From NCBI RefSeq assembly GCF_014897675.1, contig NZ_JABUXU010000001.1, positions 434,001 through 498,000 of the forward strand: a stretch of DNA of 64,000 nucleotides, in the 5' to 3' direction. A program made the translations under genes and the position numbers. The notes beneath the pieces are model-generated. The model was not told the DNA's origin, made no database searches, and was given only the letters and a program-made list of their open reading frames with translations. Positions 47,142-58,298 of this stretch are shown in pieces. Source of the DNA: Advenella sp. FME57 (lineage in GTDB: Bacteria; Pseudomonadota; Gammaproteobacteria; Burkholderiales; Burkholderiaceae_B). How positions within the stretch are numbered: position 1 is the first letter of the stretch; each line of letters begins with the position of its first letter.

Positions 47142-48089
47142 ATGAATACGCCCCCCACCAGAGAAATCCATCAGGTTCTGACGCCGGAAACCATCCAGAT
47201 GCTGGTGCTGATCGCGGAAAAAGGCAGTTTTGCGGCAGCCGCTCGCGAATTGAACCTGGTTCCCAGCGCCCTGACCTATCGCGTCAGGCAGGTTGAAGAT
47301 GCGCTGGACGTCCTGCTGTTTGATCGCAAGTCCCGACATGCCGCGCTAACGCCCGCAGGCAGGGAATTGATCGACGAGGGCCGGCAGTTGCTCAATTCGG
47401 TGGAACAGATTGCCCACCGCGTCAAGCGCATTGCCACAGGATGGGAGCCGCTGCTGACCATCAGCGCAGACACGATTGTGTCGCGCAAGGTGTTGTTCGA
47501 ACTGTGTGAGAAGTTTTTCGCGCTCAATGTGCCTACGCAGTTACGTATCCGCGAGGAAGTACTGGATGGCACCTGGGAAACCTTGATCGCCGGCCATTCG
47601 GATCTGGCCATTGGCGTGAGCAGCACCTTGCAAAGCTCGGATATTCATTCGCTGCCGCTTAGCAAAATTTCATTTGTGTTTGTAGTGTCGCCCCAACATC
47701 CGCTGGCCACTGCGCCTGAACCACTGGAAGAGCAACTGATCGCCCAATACCAGTCTGTGGCTGCCGCAGATTCGGCAAGATATGCGCGCCGTATTTCCTA
47801 TGGTGTGCAGGCGATGCAAAGAGTCTTTACCGTACCCAATCTGCATGCCAAGGTGCTGGCCCATCGAATGGGCCTGGGCTGCGGTTTTCTACCCTATTCT
47901 CACGCCAAGCCTTATCTGGCAACCGGAGAGCTGATTATCAAAAAGGTGGCAGCCTGCCCGCGGGTCGTGCAAAGCAATTATGCCTGGCGCAAACCTGCTC
48001 ATGGTCGCGCCGTCGGCAAAGGCCTGCATTGGTGGCTGACCGAACTGGAGAGTGAAGAAACCCGTCAGGCGCTGATGGGCGACGAGTAA
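47142..48089 (+). CDS. LysR-family transcriptional regulator
   Basis: This 315-residue regulator has the N-terminal winged HTH MLVLIAEKGSFAAAARELNL with VPSALTYRVRQVEDAL, and a following DRKSRHAALTPAGRELIDEG linker. A two-lobed effector domain spans about residues 100-300. It is divergently arranged with the aldo/keto reductase across about 106 bp, the usual LysR layout, so that gene is the first candidate target. The ligand is unknown. Confidence 0.92.
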   Translation: MNTPPTREIHQVLTPETIQMLVLIAEKGSFAAAARELNLVPSALTYRVRQVEDALDVLLFDRKSRHAALTPAGRELIDEGRQLLNSVEQIAHRVKRIATGWEPLLTISADTIVSRKVLFELCEKFFALNVPTQLRIREEVLDGTWETLIAGHSDLAIGVSSTLQSSDIHSLPLSKISFVFVVSPQHPLATAPEPLEEQLIAQYQSVAAADSARYARRISYGVQAMQRVFTVPNLHAKVLAHRMGLGCGFLPYSHAKPYLATGELIIKKVAACPRVVQSNYAWRKPAHGRAVGKGLHWWLTELESEETRQALMGDE

Positions 48090-48159
48090 GCGAGTACGCG
48101 GGAAAGCGGGTCTCGCGTTACCAAGGCCCGCTGCCAAAACCTGCCCCGCCAGGCCCAAC

Positions 48160-49140
48160 TTAGTCCAACGTGATCACTGTCGCGCCGGTCGTTTTACGTG
48201 AGGCCAGCGCCTGATGCGCTTCTCCCACGTCATCCAGACTATAGCGCTGATCGATCTGCACCTTGATTTTCTTGCTGCGGATCATATCGAACAACTCATC
48301 GGAAGCGGCCTTGAGTTTTTCTGCAGTGTCTACATGCGGACCAAGGGTGGGCCGGGTCACGTACAATGCGCCCTTGCTGGCCAAAATGCCCAGATTGACG
48401 CCGGTCACAGCCCCGGATGCGTTGCCGAAACTAACCATCAAGCCGCGCGGCTGCAGGCAGTCCAGAGAGCGCTCCCAAGTGTCCTTGCCCACGCCATCAT
48501 AGACAACCGGCACTTTCTTGCCATTGGTCAGCGACAGCACGCGCTCGACCACGTCTTCCTTGCTGTAGTCGATAGTTGCCCACGCGCCGTGCGCCAGGGC
48601 AATATCCGATTTCTCGGGACTGGAAACCGTACCGATCAGTTTTACACCCAGGGCTCGGGCCCACTGGCAGGCAATCAGCCCGACGCCCCCTGCCGCGGCA
48701 TGAAACAGAATCGTTTCATGTCCCTGCAACCGGTACGTTTGCCGGAACAAATATTGCACGGTCAGGCCCTTGAGCATTACGGCCGCCGCTTCATCGAACG
48801 ACAGAAAATCCGGAATTTTAAGCACGTTGGCGGCGGGCACATTGCGCAGCTCGGCATACGCACCAATGGGGCTTTGCCCATAAGCGACGCGATCGCCCTT
48901 TTTCAGATGCGTGACGCGACTGCCAACGGTCTCGACGATACCGGCAGCTTCAAAACCCAGCCCATGCGGCAGCGGCTGCGCATAAAGACCTGTTCGATAA
49001 TAAATATCGATGAAATTGAGACCAATCGCCTTTTGTACGATCTGCACTTCATTATCCGCCGGCGCGCCTACCTCTTCGGTAATCACTTTCATGACACCGA
49101 CATCGCCGTGTTCGCTGATCTCTACTTTTCTTGAAGACAT
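48160..49140 (-). CDS. Quinone oxidoreductase (zeta-crystallin/Qor-like MDR family)
   Basis: This 326-residue NADPH:quinone reductase of the zinc-free MDR group has the substrate/NADPH blocks IGLNFIDIYYRTGLY, PLPHGLGFEAAGIVETVG, and the Rossmann motif HAAAGGVGLIACQWARALG near residue 148. An AGGAGG lies 11 bp before this ATG and 5 bp before an in-frame GTG at 49146, so the true start may be 6 bp earlier. It is divergent from a MarR regulator, which may respond to electrophiles or quinones. Confidence 0.92.
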   Translation of the reverse strand: MSSRKVEISEHGDVGVMKVITEEVGAPADNEVQIVQKAIGLNFIDIYYRTGLYAQPLPHGLGFEAAGIVETVGSRVTHLKKGDRVAYGQSPIGAYAELRNVPAANVLKIPDFLSFDEAAAVMLKGLTVQYLFRQTYRLQGHETILFHAAAGGVGLIACQWARALGVKLIGTVSSPEKSDIALAHGAWATIDYSKEDVVERVLSLTNGKKVPVVYDGVGKDTWERSLDCLQPRGLMVSFGNASGAVTGVNLGILASKGALYVTRPTLGPHVDTAEKLKAASDELFDMIRSKKIKVQIDQRYSLDDVGEAHQALASRKTTGATVITLD

Positions 49141-49285
49141 TGCCACCCTACCCTCCTGAGTTTTCTATTAGCCACAATGGATGAAACAGATTAGTGTATT
49201 TAAGTCGATACGCTGTATTAAATCAACGGAGTCAGTTAAAATAATTCTTATGATACAGTCAAAATCTGCTTAGGCAGCAATTAAA

Positions 49286-49900
49286 ATGAACAAAGGCAAG
49301 CACCCCGTCTCTCCTGAAGCCGCCAAACAGGATCCTGCACTCGAATCCAATGCGATCAGCGAGGCTTGCGGCCCTTTTTACACCAATGCTGCAAACAATA
49401 GAGGGCTCAAGAACATCGGCTATCTAATCCGGCTCAATTTTCATTCCATATCGCAAATGATTGAAGCTGAAATGGAACCCCTGGGCCTGACAGCGTCGCA
49501 ATGGCACCCGATTGCCATTATCGGGCTGGAAAAAGCCAATACCCCGGCCAGCGTCGCGCGCACCGCAGAGGTCGATACCGGAGCCATGACCCGCACCCTG
49601 GATCGCCTGGAGAAAAAAGGGTTTCTCAAGCGCCACCGCTCGACAAACGATCGCCGTGTCGTGGAGCTGGAATTGACGGAAAAAGGCCACACGGTCACCG
49701 AAAAGCTGATGCCTGCTGTCTCGCGTGCGCTCAATGCCCACCTCAAGGGCTTTACCAACGAAGAAACCACGCTGCTGATCAGTTTTTTGCAGCGAATGCA
49801 GCAAAATGGCAACACCGAGACCTACGAACGGCTGCTCAAAGAACTTGAGAATGATGACGGCTGCGTCCTGTCCTGTAACAATAATCGGCCAGCGACCTGA
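49286..49900 (+). CDS. MarR-family transcriptional regulator
   Basis: This 204-residue MarR protein has a polar N-terminal extension of about 45 residues before the usual dimerisation helix (IGYLIRLNFHSISQMIEAEM). The winged helix comprises LTASQWHPIAIIGLEKA, TAEVDTGAMTRTLDRLEKKGFL and RHRSTNDRRVVELELTEKG. It ends with a C-terminal helix. It is divergent from the quinone oxidoreductase across about 145 bp, in which CTGTAT and ATACAG arms are visible. It probably represses itself and its neighbour. Confidence 0.93.
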   Translation: MNKGKHPVSPEAAKQDPALESNAISEACGPFYTNAANNRGLKNIGYLIRLNFHSISQMIEAEMEPLGLTASQWHPIAIIGLEKANTPASVARTAEVDTGAMTRTLDRLEKKGFLKRHRSTNDRRVVELELTEKGHTVTEKLMPAVSRALNAHLKGFTNEETTLLISFLQRMQQNGNTETYERLLKELENDDGCVLSCNNNRPAT

Positions 49901-50190
49901 TTCGCACATGGCTGGCCGCAGACGCAATGGGGGCAGACTCACGGATGGTATCGGCGCGCGGCATACTCGCGCCCACGCTTCAGCGCGCTACAGCCCTCGA
50001 AGCAAAACACTGTGTGAGCGGCCGGCTGCCCATAGTTGGCCCCTTGATCAAGCCCCTTTTAATCAAGCCCAGAATTGGCCATATTCAAGCGCCATGTCTG
50101 ACAAACAAGCGCCCATTCAGATGGGCTCGCTGTGCAAACCCGTCCAAATCAAGCGCCGCACAGGACCGACGGCACCCTGCCGCCAATGAC

Positions 50191-51684
50191 CTACCGTCTT
50201 TTACCGACCAGCGACCCCAACACGCCGCGGATCAATCGCCGTGCAGCGCCGCGCACATAGCTTTTGGCCACCTGCTGGACCACGCCATCGCGTCGACCGC
50301 CGCGCGGGCCGGTGGAGCCGATCATCAGGTCCTTGACCATGCCCAGGATCCCGTCATCTTCTGCACCTGCTGCCGGTTTGGCTGACGCCTGTTCCGTGTT
50401 TTTCTCCTCCGTTCGCTTGGCCAGCACCTCGAACGCAGACTCCCGATCGACCGGCTTATCGTATTTGCCCCCGAATTGCGACTGACTGCGTAACGCCTGG
50501 CGTTCTGCGTCGGTCGCAGGGCCGATCCGACTGGCCGGCGGCAAGACCCAACCGCGCTGCGTAATACCTGGACTCCCCTTGGCATCCAGAAAGGACAACA
50601 GGGCTTCGCCAACGCCCAGTTGTCCAATGGCCTGGGTAATATCCAGATCCGGGTTGGGACGCATGGTTTCGGCCGCCGTTTTCACCGCGCGCTGGTCCCG
50701 TGGTGTAAAGGCGCGCAGCGCGTGCTGTACACGGTTACCTAACTGTCCCAGCACCGTATCCGGAATATCCAGCGGATTCTGGGTCACAAAAAACACGCCC
50801 ACGCCCTTGGAACGCACCAGCCGCACAATCTGCTCGATTTTCCGCAACAGCGCTTCGGGGGCATCGGAAAACAGCAGATGGGCTTCGTCAAAGAAAAACA
50901 CCAGGCGTGGTTTCTCGGGGTCGCCGATTTCCGGCAGCGCCTCGTATATCTCGGCCAGCAACCACAACAAAAATACCGCATACAGCTTGGGCGACTGCAT
51001 CAGCTTGTCAGCCGCCAGAATATTGACAACGCCCTGTCCGCCGGCATCGGTACGAAGCAGATCGTGAATATCGAGCATGGGTTCGCCGAAAAAATGATCG
51101 GCACCCTGCGACTCCAGTTGCAGCAATGCGCGCTGGATGGCGCCCACTGACGCGGCTGACACGTTGCCATAGTTCTGCCGCAATTCGCTGGCGCGGTCCG
51201 CCACGTTTTGCAGCATGGCTCGCAGGTCCTTGAGATCGAGCAGTAATTGCCCTTCATCATCGGCCACCTTGAACACCAGGTTCAACACGCCTGCCTGGGT
51301 ATCGTTCAGATCCAGCATGCGGGACAGCAACAGTGGCCCCATGTCTGAGATAGTGGCCCGCACCGGATGCCCCTGCTCGCCGAATACATCCCACAAGACG
51401 GTGGGCGCAGCCCCCCATTGCGGCGTTGGCAGGCCGTATTTCTGCAAGCGCTCCTGCAATTTGGGGCTGTCCGCACCCGCCTGGGAGATCCCGGTAAGGT
51501 CACCCTTGACGTCTGCCATGAATACCGGCGTTCCCAAGCGGGAAAACGACTGGGCCAGCACCTGAAGCGTGACCGTTTTGCCGGTGCCGGTCGCCCCCGT
51601 AATACAACCGTGACGATTGGCCATTTGTGGCAAGATGACGACATCTGCCTGACCACTTTTTGCGATGAGTACCGGATCTGCCAT
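50191..51684 (-). CDS. DUF853 family HerA-like ATPase
   Basis: This 497-residue ATPase is of the YjgR/DUF853 type, related to HerA/FtsK pumps. Walker A is at residues 30-37 (GATGTGKT), and Walker B is in [19 protein letters not shown]. An Arg-rich section follows ([25 protein letters not shown]). The C-terminus is basic ([21 protein letters not shown]). The cellular role is undefined. AAGGGA is 6 bp before the ATG. It is divergent from yebC and about 290 bp from the end of marR; I see nothing supported in that 290-bp gap. Confidence 0.92.
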   Translation of the reverse strand: MADPVLIAKSGQADVVILPQMANRHGCITGATGTGKTVTLQVLAQSFSRLGTPVFMADVKGDLTGISQAGADSPKLQERLQKYGLPTPQWGAAPTVLWDVFGEQGHPVRATISDMGPLLLSRMLDLNDTQAGVLNLVFKVADDEGQLLLDLKDLRAMLQNVADRASELRQNYGNVSAASVGAIQRALLQLESQGADHFFGEPMLDIHDLLRTDAGGQGVVNILAADKLMQSPKLYAVFLLWLLAEIYEALPEIGDPEKPRLVFFFDEAHLLFSDAPEALLRKIEQIVRLVRSKGVGVFFVTQNPLDIPDTVLGQLGNRVQHALRAFTPRDQRAVKTAAETMRPNPDLDITQAIGQLGVGEALLSFLDAKGSPGITQRGWVLPPASRIGPATDAERQALRSQSQFGGKYDKPVDRESAFEVLAKRTEEKNTEQASAKPAAGAEDDGILGMVKDLMIGSTGPRGGRRDGVVQQVAKSYVRGAARRLIRGVLGSLVGKRR

Positions 51685-51935
51685 GAGTTTCCCTTTGTAT
51701 CAATTAACGTGCTGATGACGCTTTCCAAGCCCGGTTCAGCACCCGACGCACTCTACCGGTGCCTGCTGCGCGATCAAGCGTGTACGATGAAGCCTGAACG
51801 CGACACGACACTGCCCTTAGGCAGCAATCCTGCCCGAATGTCGGTAAAACGACGTAAACAAGCCGTATTCTATAAAAGTTTATGACTGTTCAGGGTAAAA
51901 TTCTTTATTTTGCTACTTCAAGAGTTAATCAAACC

Positions 51936-52673
51936 ATGGCAGGTCATAGTAAATGGGCAAATATCCAGCACCGCAAAGGTCGCCAGGATGCCAAGCGTGG
52001 AAAAATCTGGACAAAAATCATTCGTGAGGTCACGGTCGCCGCGCGTGCCGGCGGCCCCGATCCGGATACCAACCCGGCCTTGCGCCTGGCCTGGGATAAA
52101 GCCACCGCTGCCAATATGCCAAAAGACAACATCCAGCGCGCCATTACGCGCGGGGCTGGCGGGGCCGATGGCGACAGCTACGAATCCATACGTTATGAAG
52201 GCTATGGAATCAGCGGCGCTGCGGTCATCATAGACTGCATGACAGATAACCGCACCCGCACGGTGTCGGATGTGCGCCATGCGCTCACCAAGCATGGCGG
52301 CAATCTGGGCCAGGACGGTTCAGTGGCGTTCATGTTCAAGCATTGTGGCCAGTTTATTTTCGGTCCCGACTATTCCGAAGACCAGATCATTGAAGTGGCG
52401 CTGGAAGCTGGCGCCGAAGATGTCGTGACCGATGAAGAAGGGCTGATCGAAGTGCTGTGCGAACCCCCGCTCTTTTCCGATGTGCGCGCCGCTTTTGAAA
52501 AGGCCGGCCTGAAACCGGAAATGGAAGGCGTCATCATGAAGCCGCTGAACGAAACGGAACTGACCGGCGAGGACGCAAAAAAAATGCAGAAAATTCTTGA
52601 TCAGCTCGAAAGCCTGGATGACGTGCAGGAGGTGTACACCACCGCTGTCTTCAATGAAACGGAAGAAGGATAA
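51936..52673 (+). CDS. YebC/PmpR family regulatory protein
   Basis: This 245-residue YebC protein begins [22 protein letters not shown], the invariant family start. It continues with [32 protein letters not shown] and [23 protein letters not shown]. The family includes DNA-binding regulators and proteins that help ribosomes through polyproline stretches. The frame is open upstream, but this ATG is fixed by homology. purD follows after 8 bp, so it heads an operon of at least six genes. Confidence 0.95.
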   Translation: MAGHSKWANIQHRKGRQDAKRGKIWTKIIREVTVAARAGGPDPDTNPALRLAWDKATAANMPKDNIQRAITRGAGGADGDSYESIRYEGYGISGAAVIIDCMTDNRTRTVSDVRHALTKHGGNLGQDGSVAFMFKHCGQFIFGPDYSEDQIIEVALEAGAEDVVTDEEGLIEVLCEPPLFSDVRAAFEKAGLKPEMEGVIMKPLNETELTGEDAKKMQKILDQLESLDDVQEVYTTAVFNETEEG

Positions 52674-52681
52674 GATACCCC

Positions 52682-53965
52682 ATGAAGGCACTTGTTATTG
52701 GTAACGGTGGACGCGAACACGCCATCGCCTGGCGTCTTGCGCAGTCGCCACGTATTTCAACTGTATTTGTTGCTCCGGGCAATGGTGGCACCGCCACCGA
52801 CCCGGCCCTGACCAGCCTGCCCATCTCCGATCTGCAGCAACTGGCGCAATTTGCGCTGGACGAACAGATCGCACTGACCGTGGTCGGCCCCGAAGCGCCG
52901 CTGGCCGCCGGTGCGGTAGACCTGTTTCGCAGCAAGGGTCTGGCGGTTTTCGGCCCCACCCAGGCTGCCGCGCAACTGGAAAGTTCCAAGGACTTTGCCA
53001 AAGCCTTCATGCTGCGGCATCGCATTCCCACGGCCGCCTATGCGACCTTTACCGATCCGCAAGCCGCGCATCAGTATGTGCGTGAGCAAGGCGCGCCCAT
53101 TGTGGTCAAGGCCGATGGGCTGGCCGCAGGCAAAGGCGTGGTGGTCGCGCAAACTGAAGACGAAGCGCATGCCGCCATCGACAGCATGCTGGGCGACGGC
53201 TCTTTGGGCAGCGCCGGTGCTCGCGTGGTGATCGAAGCCTGCCTGGAAGGCGAAGAAGCCAGTTTTATCGTCATGTGCGACGGCAAGCACGTGCTGCCCA
53301 TGGCCAGCAGCCAGGACCACAAGCGTCAGCTTGACGGCGACAAGGGTCCGAACACCGGCGGTATGGGCGCCTACTCGCCCGCTCCGATTGTCAGCGAGGT
53401 ACTGCACCAGCGCATCATGAACGAAGTGATCTGGCCGACCATCAACGGCATGGCCAGCGACGGGATTGAATATACCGGCTTTCTGTATGCAGGCGTGATG
53501 ATTGGCGACGGCCCGGACGCGACCCGCCCCATCAAGGTGCTGGAGTTTAACTGCCGCATGGGCGACCCGGAAACCCAGCCCATCATGTTGCGCATCCGTA
53601 ACGACTTCTCCGAGGTCGTGGAGCACGCCATTGCCGGCACGCTGGACCAGGCACAGATTGACTGGGATCCGCGCACAGCCCTGGGCGTGGTCATGGCATC
53701 GCACAATTATCCAGGCACACCCCGTACGGGCGATGCCATCACCAACATCGCCGGCGCCAGTGCCGACTGCGTTACCTTTCATGCCGGCACCCGCCTGCAA
53801 GACGGTGTGCTACAAACCTCGGGCGGTCGGGTGTTATGCGTGACGGCACTGGGCGAGACGCCTGCGGCTGCCCGCGACATTGCCTATGCGGCCCTTGAGC
53901 AGATCCGCTTTGACGGCAGCCAATACCGCAAGGATATCGGCTGGCGCGCCCTGAAGCCGGCATGA
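52682..53965 (+). CDS. purD: Phosphoribosylamine-glycine ligase
   Basis: PurD joins glycine and phosphoribosylamine to give GAR, the second step of purine synthesis. The 427-residue ATP-grasp enzyme starts MKALVIGNGGREHAIAWRL and contains VVKADGLAAGKGVVVAQT, the PurD signature NTGGMGAYSPAP and EFNCRMGDPETQPIM. It overlaps nadD by 4 bp (ATGA). In some relatives hemF stands between purD and nadD; here it does not. Confidence 0.97.
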   Translation: MKALVIGNGGREHAIAWRLAQSPRISTVFVAPGNGGTATDPALTSLPISDLQQLAQFALDEQIALTVVGPEAPLAAGAVDLFRSKGLAVFGPTQAAAQLESSKDFAKAFMLRHRIPTAAYATFTDPQAAHQYVREQGAPIVVKADGLAAGKGVVVAQTEDEAHAAIDSMLGDGSLGSAGARVVIEACLEGEEASFIVMCDGKHVLPMASSQDHKRQLDGDKGPNTGGMGAYSPAPIVSEVLHQRIMNEVIWPTINGMASDGIEYTGFLYAGVMIGDGPDATRPIKVLEFNCRMGDPETQPIMLRIRNDFSEVVEHAIAGTLDQAQIDWDPRTALGVVMASHNYPGTPRTGDAITNIAGASADCVTFHAGTRLQDGVLQTSGGRVLCVTALGETPAAARDIAYAALEQIRFDGSQYRKDIGWRALKPA

Positions 53966-54549
53966 AAAAAGTCGGACTCCTGGGCGGCAGCTTCAATCCG
54001 GTACATGTGGCCCACCTGGCCATGGCCAGGACAGCATTGCGCGCGCTCAATCTGGACGAGGTGCAGCTGATTCCTGCCGGCAACCCCTGGCAGAAGCAGC
54101 CGCTGCGGATCAGCGGCACCCAGCGCCTGGAAATGCTGGCGCTGGCGATTGCCGATGAACCCGGCATTGTGATCAACGATATCGAAATCAATCGGGAAGG
54201 GGCAACCTACACCATCGATACGCTGCGCAACCTGCCGCGCGATGCGAAATACTATTGGTTATTGGGGACCGACCAGCTCAACAATTTCTGCACCTGGCAG
54301 AACTGGCAGGAAATTACAGACTACGTCACGCTGACCGTGGCCTGGCGCACCGGCCACCCCTTGCATATCCCGCAGGAGCTGGACGTCCTGTTGCGACGCG
54401 ATGGCAAGGGCCTGATTACCCTTCCCTTCAAGGCCATGGATGTGTCCTCCACCGAGATCCGCTCACGCATCCAGCAGGGGCAGGATGCCTCGGCGTTTGT
54501 TCCCGCGCCCGTTCTGGATTACATTAATACTCACGGACTTTACCGATAG
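53962..54549 (+). CDS. nadD: Nicotinate-nucleotide adenylyltransferase
   Basis: NadD adenylates nicotinate mononucleotide in NAD synthesis. The 195-residue product begins KKVGLLGGSFNPVHVAHL with the (H/T)xGH-like nucleotidyltransferase motif HVAH, and has LLGTDQLNNFCTW and the late SSTEIRSRIQQG. Its start overlaps the purD stop, and rsfS follows after 50 bp, as in most proteobacteria. Confidence 0.96.
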   Translation: MKKVGLLGGSFNPVHVAHLAMARTALRALNLDEVQLIPAGNPWQKQPLRISGTQRLEMLALAIADEPGIVINDIEINREGATYTIDTLRNLPRDAKYYWLLGTDQLNNFCTWQNWQEITDYVTLTVAWRTGHPLHIPQELDVLLRRDGKGLITLPFKAMDVSSTEIRSRIQQGQDASAFVPAPVLDYINTHGLYR

Positions 54550-54599
54550 CAGATTGTCTTGCTGCCCCTTACCCCGAAAACCGGAAAACCTTATTACCT

Positions 54600-55007
54600 A
54601 TGAATATACAAAAATTGCAACGTCTGGTCATCAATGCGCTGGAGGACGTCAAAGCCCAGGATATCCGGGTGTTCAACACCAGCCATCTGACCAGTCTGTT
54701 TGACCGGGTCGTTATCGCCAGCGGTACTTCCAACCGCCAGACTCGTGCCCTGGCAAGCAGCGTTGTCAATGCAGCCCGAGCGCACAAAATACCCATTATC
54801 GCACTCGAAGGGCAGGAGTCCGGCGAATGGGTACTGGTCGACATCGGCGACATTGTCATCCATTGCATGCAACCGACCATTCGCCAATACTACAATCTGG
54901 AAGCAGTGTGGGGCGACAAGCCGGTTCGCGTCCGGTTGCTGGAGCAATCCAAGGGCCATGCCATGCAGGGTTTTGCCGATGATGAAGACGACAACATGGA
55001 AGAATAA
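54600..55007 (+). CDS. rsfS: Ribosome silencing factor RsfS (Iojap/YbeB)
   Basis: RsfS binds ribosomal protein L14 and blocks subunit joining under starvation. The 135-residue product has the core [40 protein letters not shown] and [16 protein letters not shown]. It ends in an acidic tail ([11 protein letters not shown]). It lies between nadD and rlmH, the standard context. Confidence 0.96.
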   Translation: MNIQKLQRLVINALEDVKAQDIRVFNTSHLTSLFDRVVIASGTSNRQTRALASSVVNAARAHKIPIIALEGQESGEWVLVDIGDIVIHCMQPTIRQYYNLEAVWGDKPVRVRLLEQSKGHAMQGFADDEDDNMEE

Positions 55008-55015
55008 AACGTCCT

Positions 55016-55486
55016 ATGAAGCTCATTGTCATTGCTGTCGGCAACAGAATGCCTGATTGGGTCACTACCGCATGGAAAGACTATGCCAAACGGATGCCTG
55101 CCGATTGCACGATTGAGCTGCGGGAAATCAAGCCTGAACCCAGAACGTCCGGAAAAACGCCATCTCAAATGATGGAGGCAGAAAGCCGTCGCATTCAGGC
55201 CGCACTCGCTGCCGACAGTCTGGTCATTGCACTGGATGAACATGGTCGCGATCTGACCACCATGGACCTGTCGCGGCAACTGGAAGGTTGGCGCGGCAAC
55301 AGCCAGGACGTCACCTTTCTGATCGGCGGCCCGGACGGACTGGATGCAGACCTCAAAAAGCGTTGCGCCAGCCTCATCCGCCTGTCGTCGCTGACATTAC
55401 CGCACCCCATGGTGCGCATTGTGCTGGCCGAACAGCTGTATCGCGCGTGGGCCATTCTGACCAACCATCCCTATCATCGTGCCTGA
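55016..55486 (+). CDS. rlmH: 23S rRNA pseudouridine-1915 N3-methyltransferase RlmH
   Basis: RlmH (SPOUT family) methylates pseudouridine 1915 of 23S rRNA. At 156 aa it is exactly family-sized. It shows [35 protein letters not shown] and the terminal [15 protein letters not shown]. It starts 8 bp after rsfS. Confidence 0.97.
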   Translation: MKLIVIAVGNRMPDWVTTAWKDYAKRMPADCTIELREIKPEPRTSGKTPSQMMEAESRRIQAALAADSLVIALDEHGRDLTTMDLSRQLEGWRGNSQDVTFLIGGPDGLDADLKKRCASLIRLSSLTLPHPMVRIVLAEQLYRAWAILTNHPYHRA

Positions 55487-55577
55487 ACGCCCTGGTGCTG
55501 GCACACCGTCTTCGATCATGACTGCTTTGAACAACACCGTATCGGCCTCTCCCTCTGCCCCGGCAGGATCCCTGCTG

Positions 55578-56189
55578 ATGGCGCAGGTGCAAACACAACC
55601 CATCTTCCTGGCGTCGGCCAGCCCGCGTCGCCACCAATTGCTCACACAAATGGGCATCGCGCATGACGTTCTGCCGGTGCCGGCGCCGCCAGGCGAGGAC
55701 GAGCCATTATTGCCCGGCGAACATCCTGCCAGCTATGTGAAACGCACCGCCAGAGAAAAGGCCGAGCGCGCCGTGGCGCACCTGCACGCCAGCGGCCTGC
55801 CGCCCCGCCCCATTTTGACGGCCGATACAACCGTGATGATGGGTCCACAGCTTTTGGGAAAAGCCTGCACAGACAATGACGTGCGCGATGCGCTGTCGGC
55901 CCTGTCCGGGCAGACGCACCAGGTGCATACCGCCATCGTACTGGCCTGGCGCGAGCGCCTGTACGAAGACGTATCCATTACAAGTGTGATAATAAAGACC
56001 CTAACCACGGACGAGATAGACTGGTATGTGCGCTCGGGCGAGGGCATCGGCAAGGCCGGCGCCTACGGCATACAGGGCCTGGCCTCCGCCTTTGTGGAAT
56101 CGATCAGCGGCAGCTATAGCGGCGTCATGGGACTGCCGCTATTTGAAACCTGCCGGCTGCTGGGGCGTGCCTATTCAGCGTCGGACTGA
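55578..56189 (+). CDS. Maf/YceF-family nucleotide pyrophosphatase
   Basis: Maf proteins hydrolyse dTTP, UTP or modified NTPs and delay septation when overproduced. The 203-residue product has the P-loop-like FLASASPRRHQLLTQMG, the Lys/Arg block YVKRTAREKAERAV, ILTADTTVMMG and the late GKAGAYGIQGLASAFVESI. The start is set at MAQVQTQP, with AGGA 10 bp upstream; an ATG 60 bp earlier is possible. It is the last gene of the yebC operon and overlaps convergent maiA by 19 bp. Confidence 0.92.
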   Translation: MAQVQTQPIFLASASPRRHQLLTQMGIAHDVLPVPAPPGEDEPLLPGEHPASYVKRTAREKAERAVAHLHASGLPPRPILTADTTVMMGPQLLGKACTDNDVRDALSALSGQTHQVHTAIVLAWRERLYEDVSITSVIIKTLTTDEIDWYVRSGEGIGKAGAYGIQGLASAFVESISGSYSGVMGLPLFETCRLLGRAYSASD

Positions 56190-56815
56190 TTGTCCGGCGC
56201 CGCATTGATGAACGCCTCTTCCTTGTTGCAGGCGGCATCGATGCGAACAATCGTAGGATACGGATTCAGGTCCAGATTGAAACGGCGGGCATTGGCCACC
56301 TGCGGCACCAGGCAGAAATCAGCCATGGTGGGCGTATCGCCATGACAGTAAACACCCGTATCGGTTGAAGACGCCAGCATTTTTTCCAGTGAATCAAACC
56401 CCTGGCGGATCCAGTGCAGATACCACTCGTTTTTCACCTCTTCGGATACACCCAGCTCGCGCTTGAGGTACTTGAGCACCCGCAGGTTATTCAGGGGATG
56501 AATGTCACATGCAATAAACTGCGCCAGTGAACGCACGCGCGCCCTGCCCGCCTGCGTTGCAGGAAGAATGGGCACCTGCGGATAAGCCTCTTCAAGATAT
56601 TCCATGATGGCAATGGATTGCCCAATACTCACATTCTGGTCGATAAAGGTGGGTACCAGGGTAGTTGGATTGAGCTCGCGGTAGGTCTGCGCCAGTTGCT
56701 GACCACCATCACGAATAAGGTGCACAGGCACTGACTCGTATCCCAGCTGCTTGACGTTCAGCGCAATTCTGACCCGATAGGCTGCCGAACTTCTGAAATA
56801 CCCGTATAGCTTCAT
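56171..56815 (-). CDS. maiA: Maleylacetoacetate isomerase (zeta-class GST)
   Basis: This zeta-class glutathione transferase isomerises maleylacetoacetate to fumarylacetoacetate in tyrosine/homogentisate breakdown. The 214-residue product begins MKLYGYFRSSAAYRVRIALN (the SSxxxRVR motif of the family) and has SIGQSIAIMEYLEE and CDIHPLNNLRVLKYL. GGGAG lies 9 bp before this ATG; another ATG 6 bp upstream overlaps the ispH stop (TAATG). No other homogentisate genes are nearby. It follows ispH directly. Confidence 0.9.
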   Translation of the reverse strand: MKLYGYFRSSAAYRVRIALNVKQLGYESVPVHLIRDGGQQLAQTYRELNPTTLVPTFIDQNVSIGQSIAIMEYLEEAYPQVPILPATQAGRARVRSLAQFIACDIHPLNNLRVLKYLKRELGVSEEVKNEWYLHWIRQGFDSLEKMLASSTDTGVYCHGDTPTMADFCLVPQVANARRFNLDLNPYPTIVRIDAACNKEEAFINAAPDNQSDAE

Positions 56816-56820
56816 CTGCA

Positions 56821-57773
<953 letters not shown>

Positions 57774-57774
<1 letters not shown>

Positions 57775-58229
57775 TACAGAACTCCGAGCAATTTGACGTC
57801 GATGCGCAAATCGACGCCTGCCAATGGATGATTGAAATCAAAGCGCGCCGTGTCGTTATCCCACTCGCGGAAAACACCAGAATAACGCCCGCCGTTAGGT
57901 GCCGTAAACTCGACCATATCGCCAGGCTCAAATTGCGCATCGGGGCCGGCGTCGCGATCCAGCATCTGGCGGCTAACCCGCTGCAACAGTTCCGGATTGC
58001 GCGCTCCGTAAGCCTGCTGCGCAGGCAATTCGTAACTGAATGATTCACCTTCAGCATGGCCGATCAGTGGCGCTTCCATGGAAGGAGACCATTGTCCGAT
58101 GCTCAATTGCAGCGTGCCTGGCTTGCCGGTAAAGGTGTCAATAAAAGCCGAACCGGCACCCGGCCCAGACATCAGCGTAATGCGATAGTGCAGGGTCAGG
58201 TAGGATTGGGCATGGACAATTGGATTCAT
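57774..58229 (-). CDS. fkpB: FKBP-type peptidyl-prolyl isomerase, SlpA-like
   Basis: This 151-residue SlyD/SlpA-type prolyl isomerase is likely cytoplasmic. Blocks are [20 protein letters not shown] (FKBP strand), [19 protein letters not shown], and the insert-in-flap section ending [21 protein letters not shown], in which the FNHPLAG motif is diagnostic. It lacks the His-rich tail of SlyD. The ATG at MNPIVHAQ was chosen; a TTG 21 bp upstream is possible. It is coupled to ispH and divergent from radC. Confidence 0.93.
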
Positions 58230-58298
58230 GGACTGGGAATTCGCGGTCAAAATCTGTCACCGTAGTGCGTTTTCTGTAAAACCTCATTTTAACTGACA

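Noticed and set aside
49928-50187. Frame between marR and the DUF853 gene
   Set aside because: No Shine-Dalgarno, no family character, and no consistent codon use.
52757-53800. 347-codon open frame antisense to purD
   Set aside because: Same reason: a mirror of a strongly conserved gene, with no start signal or recognisable protein.
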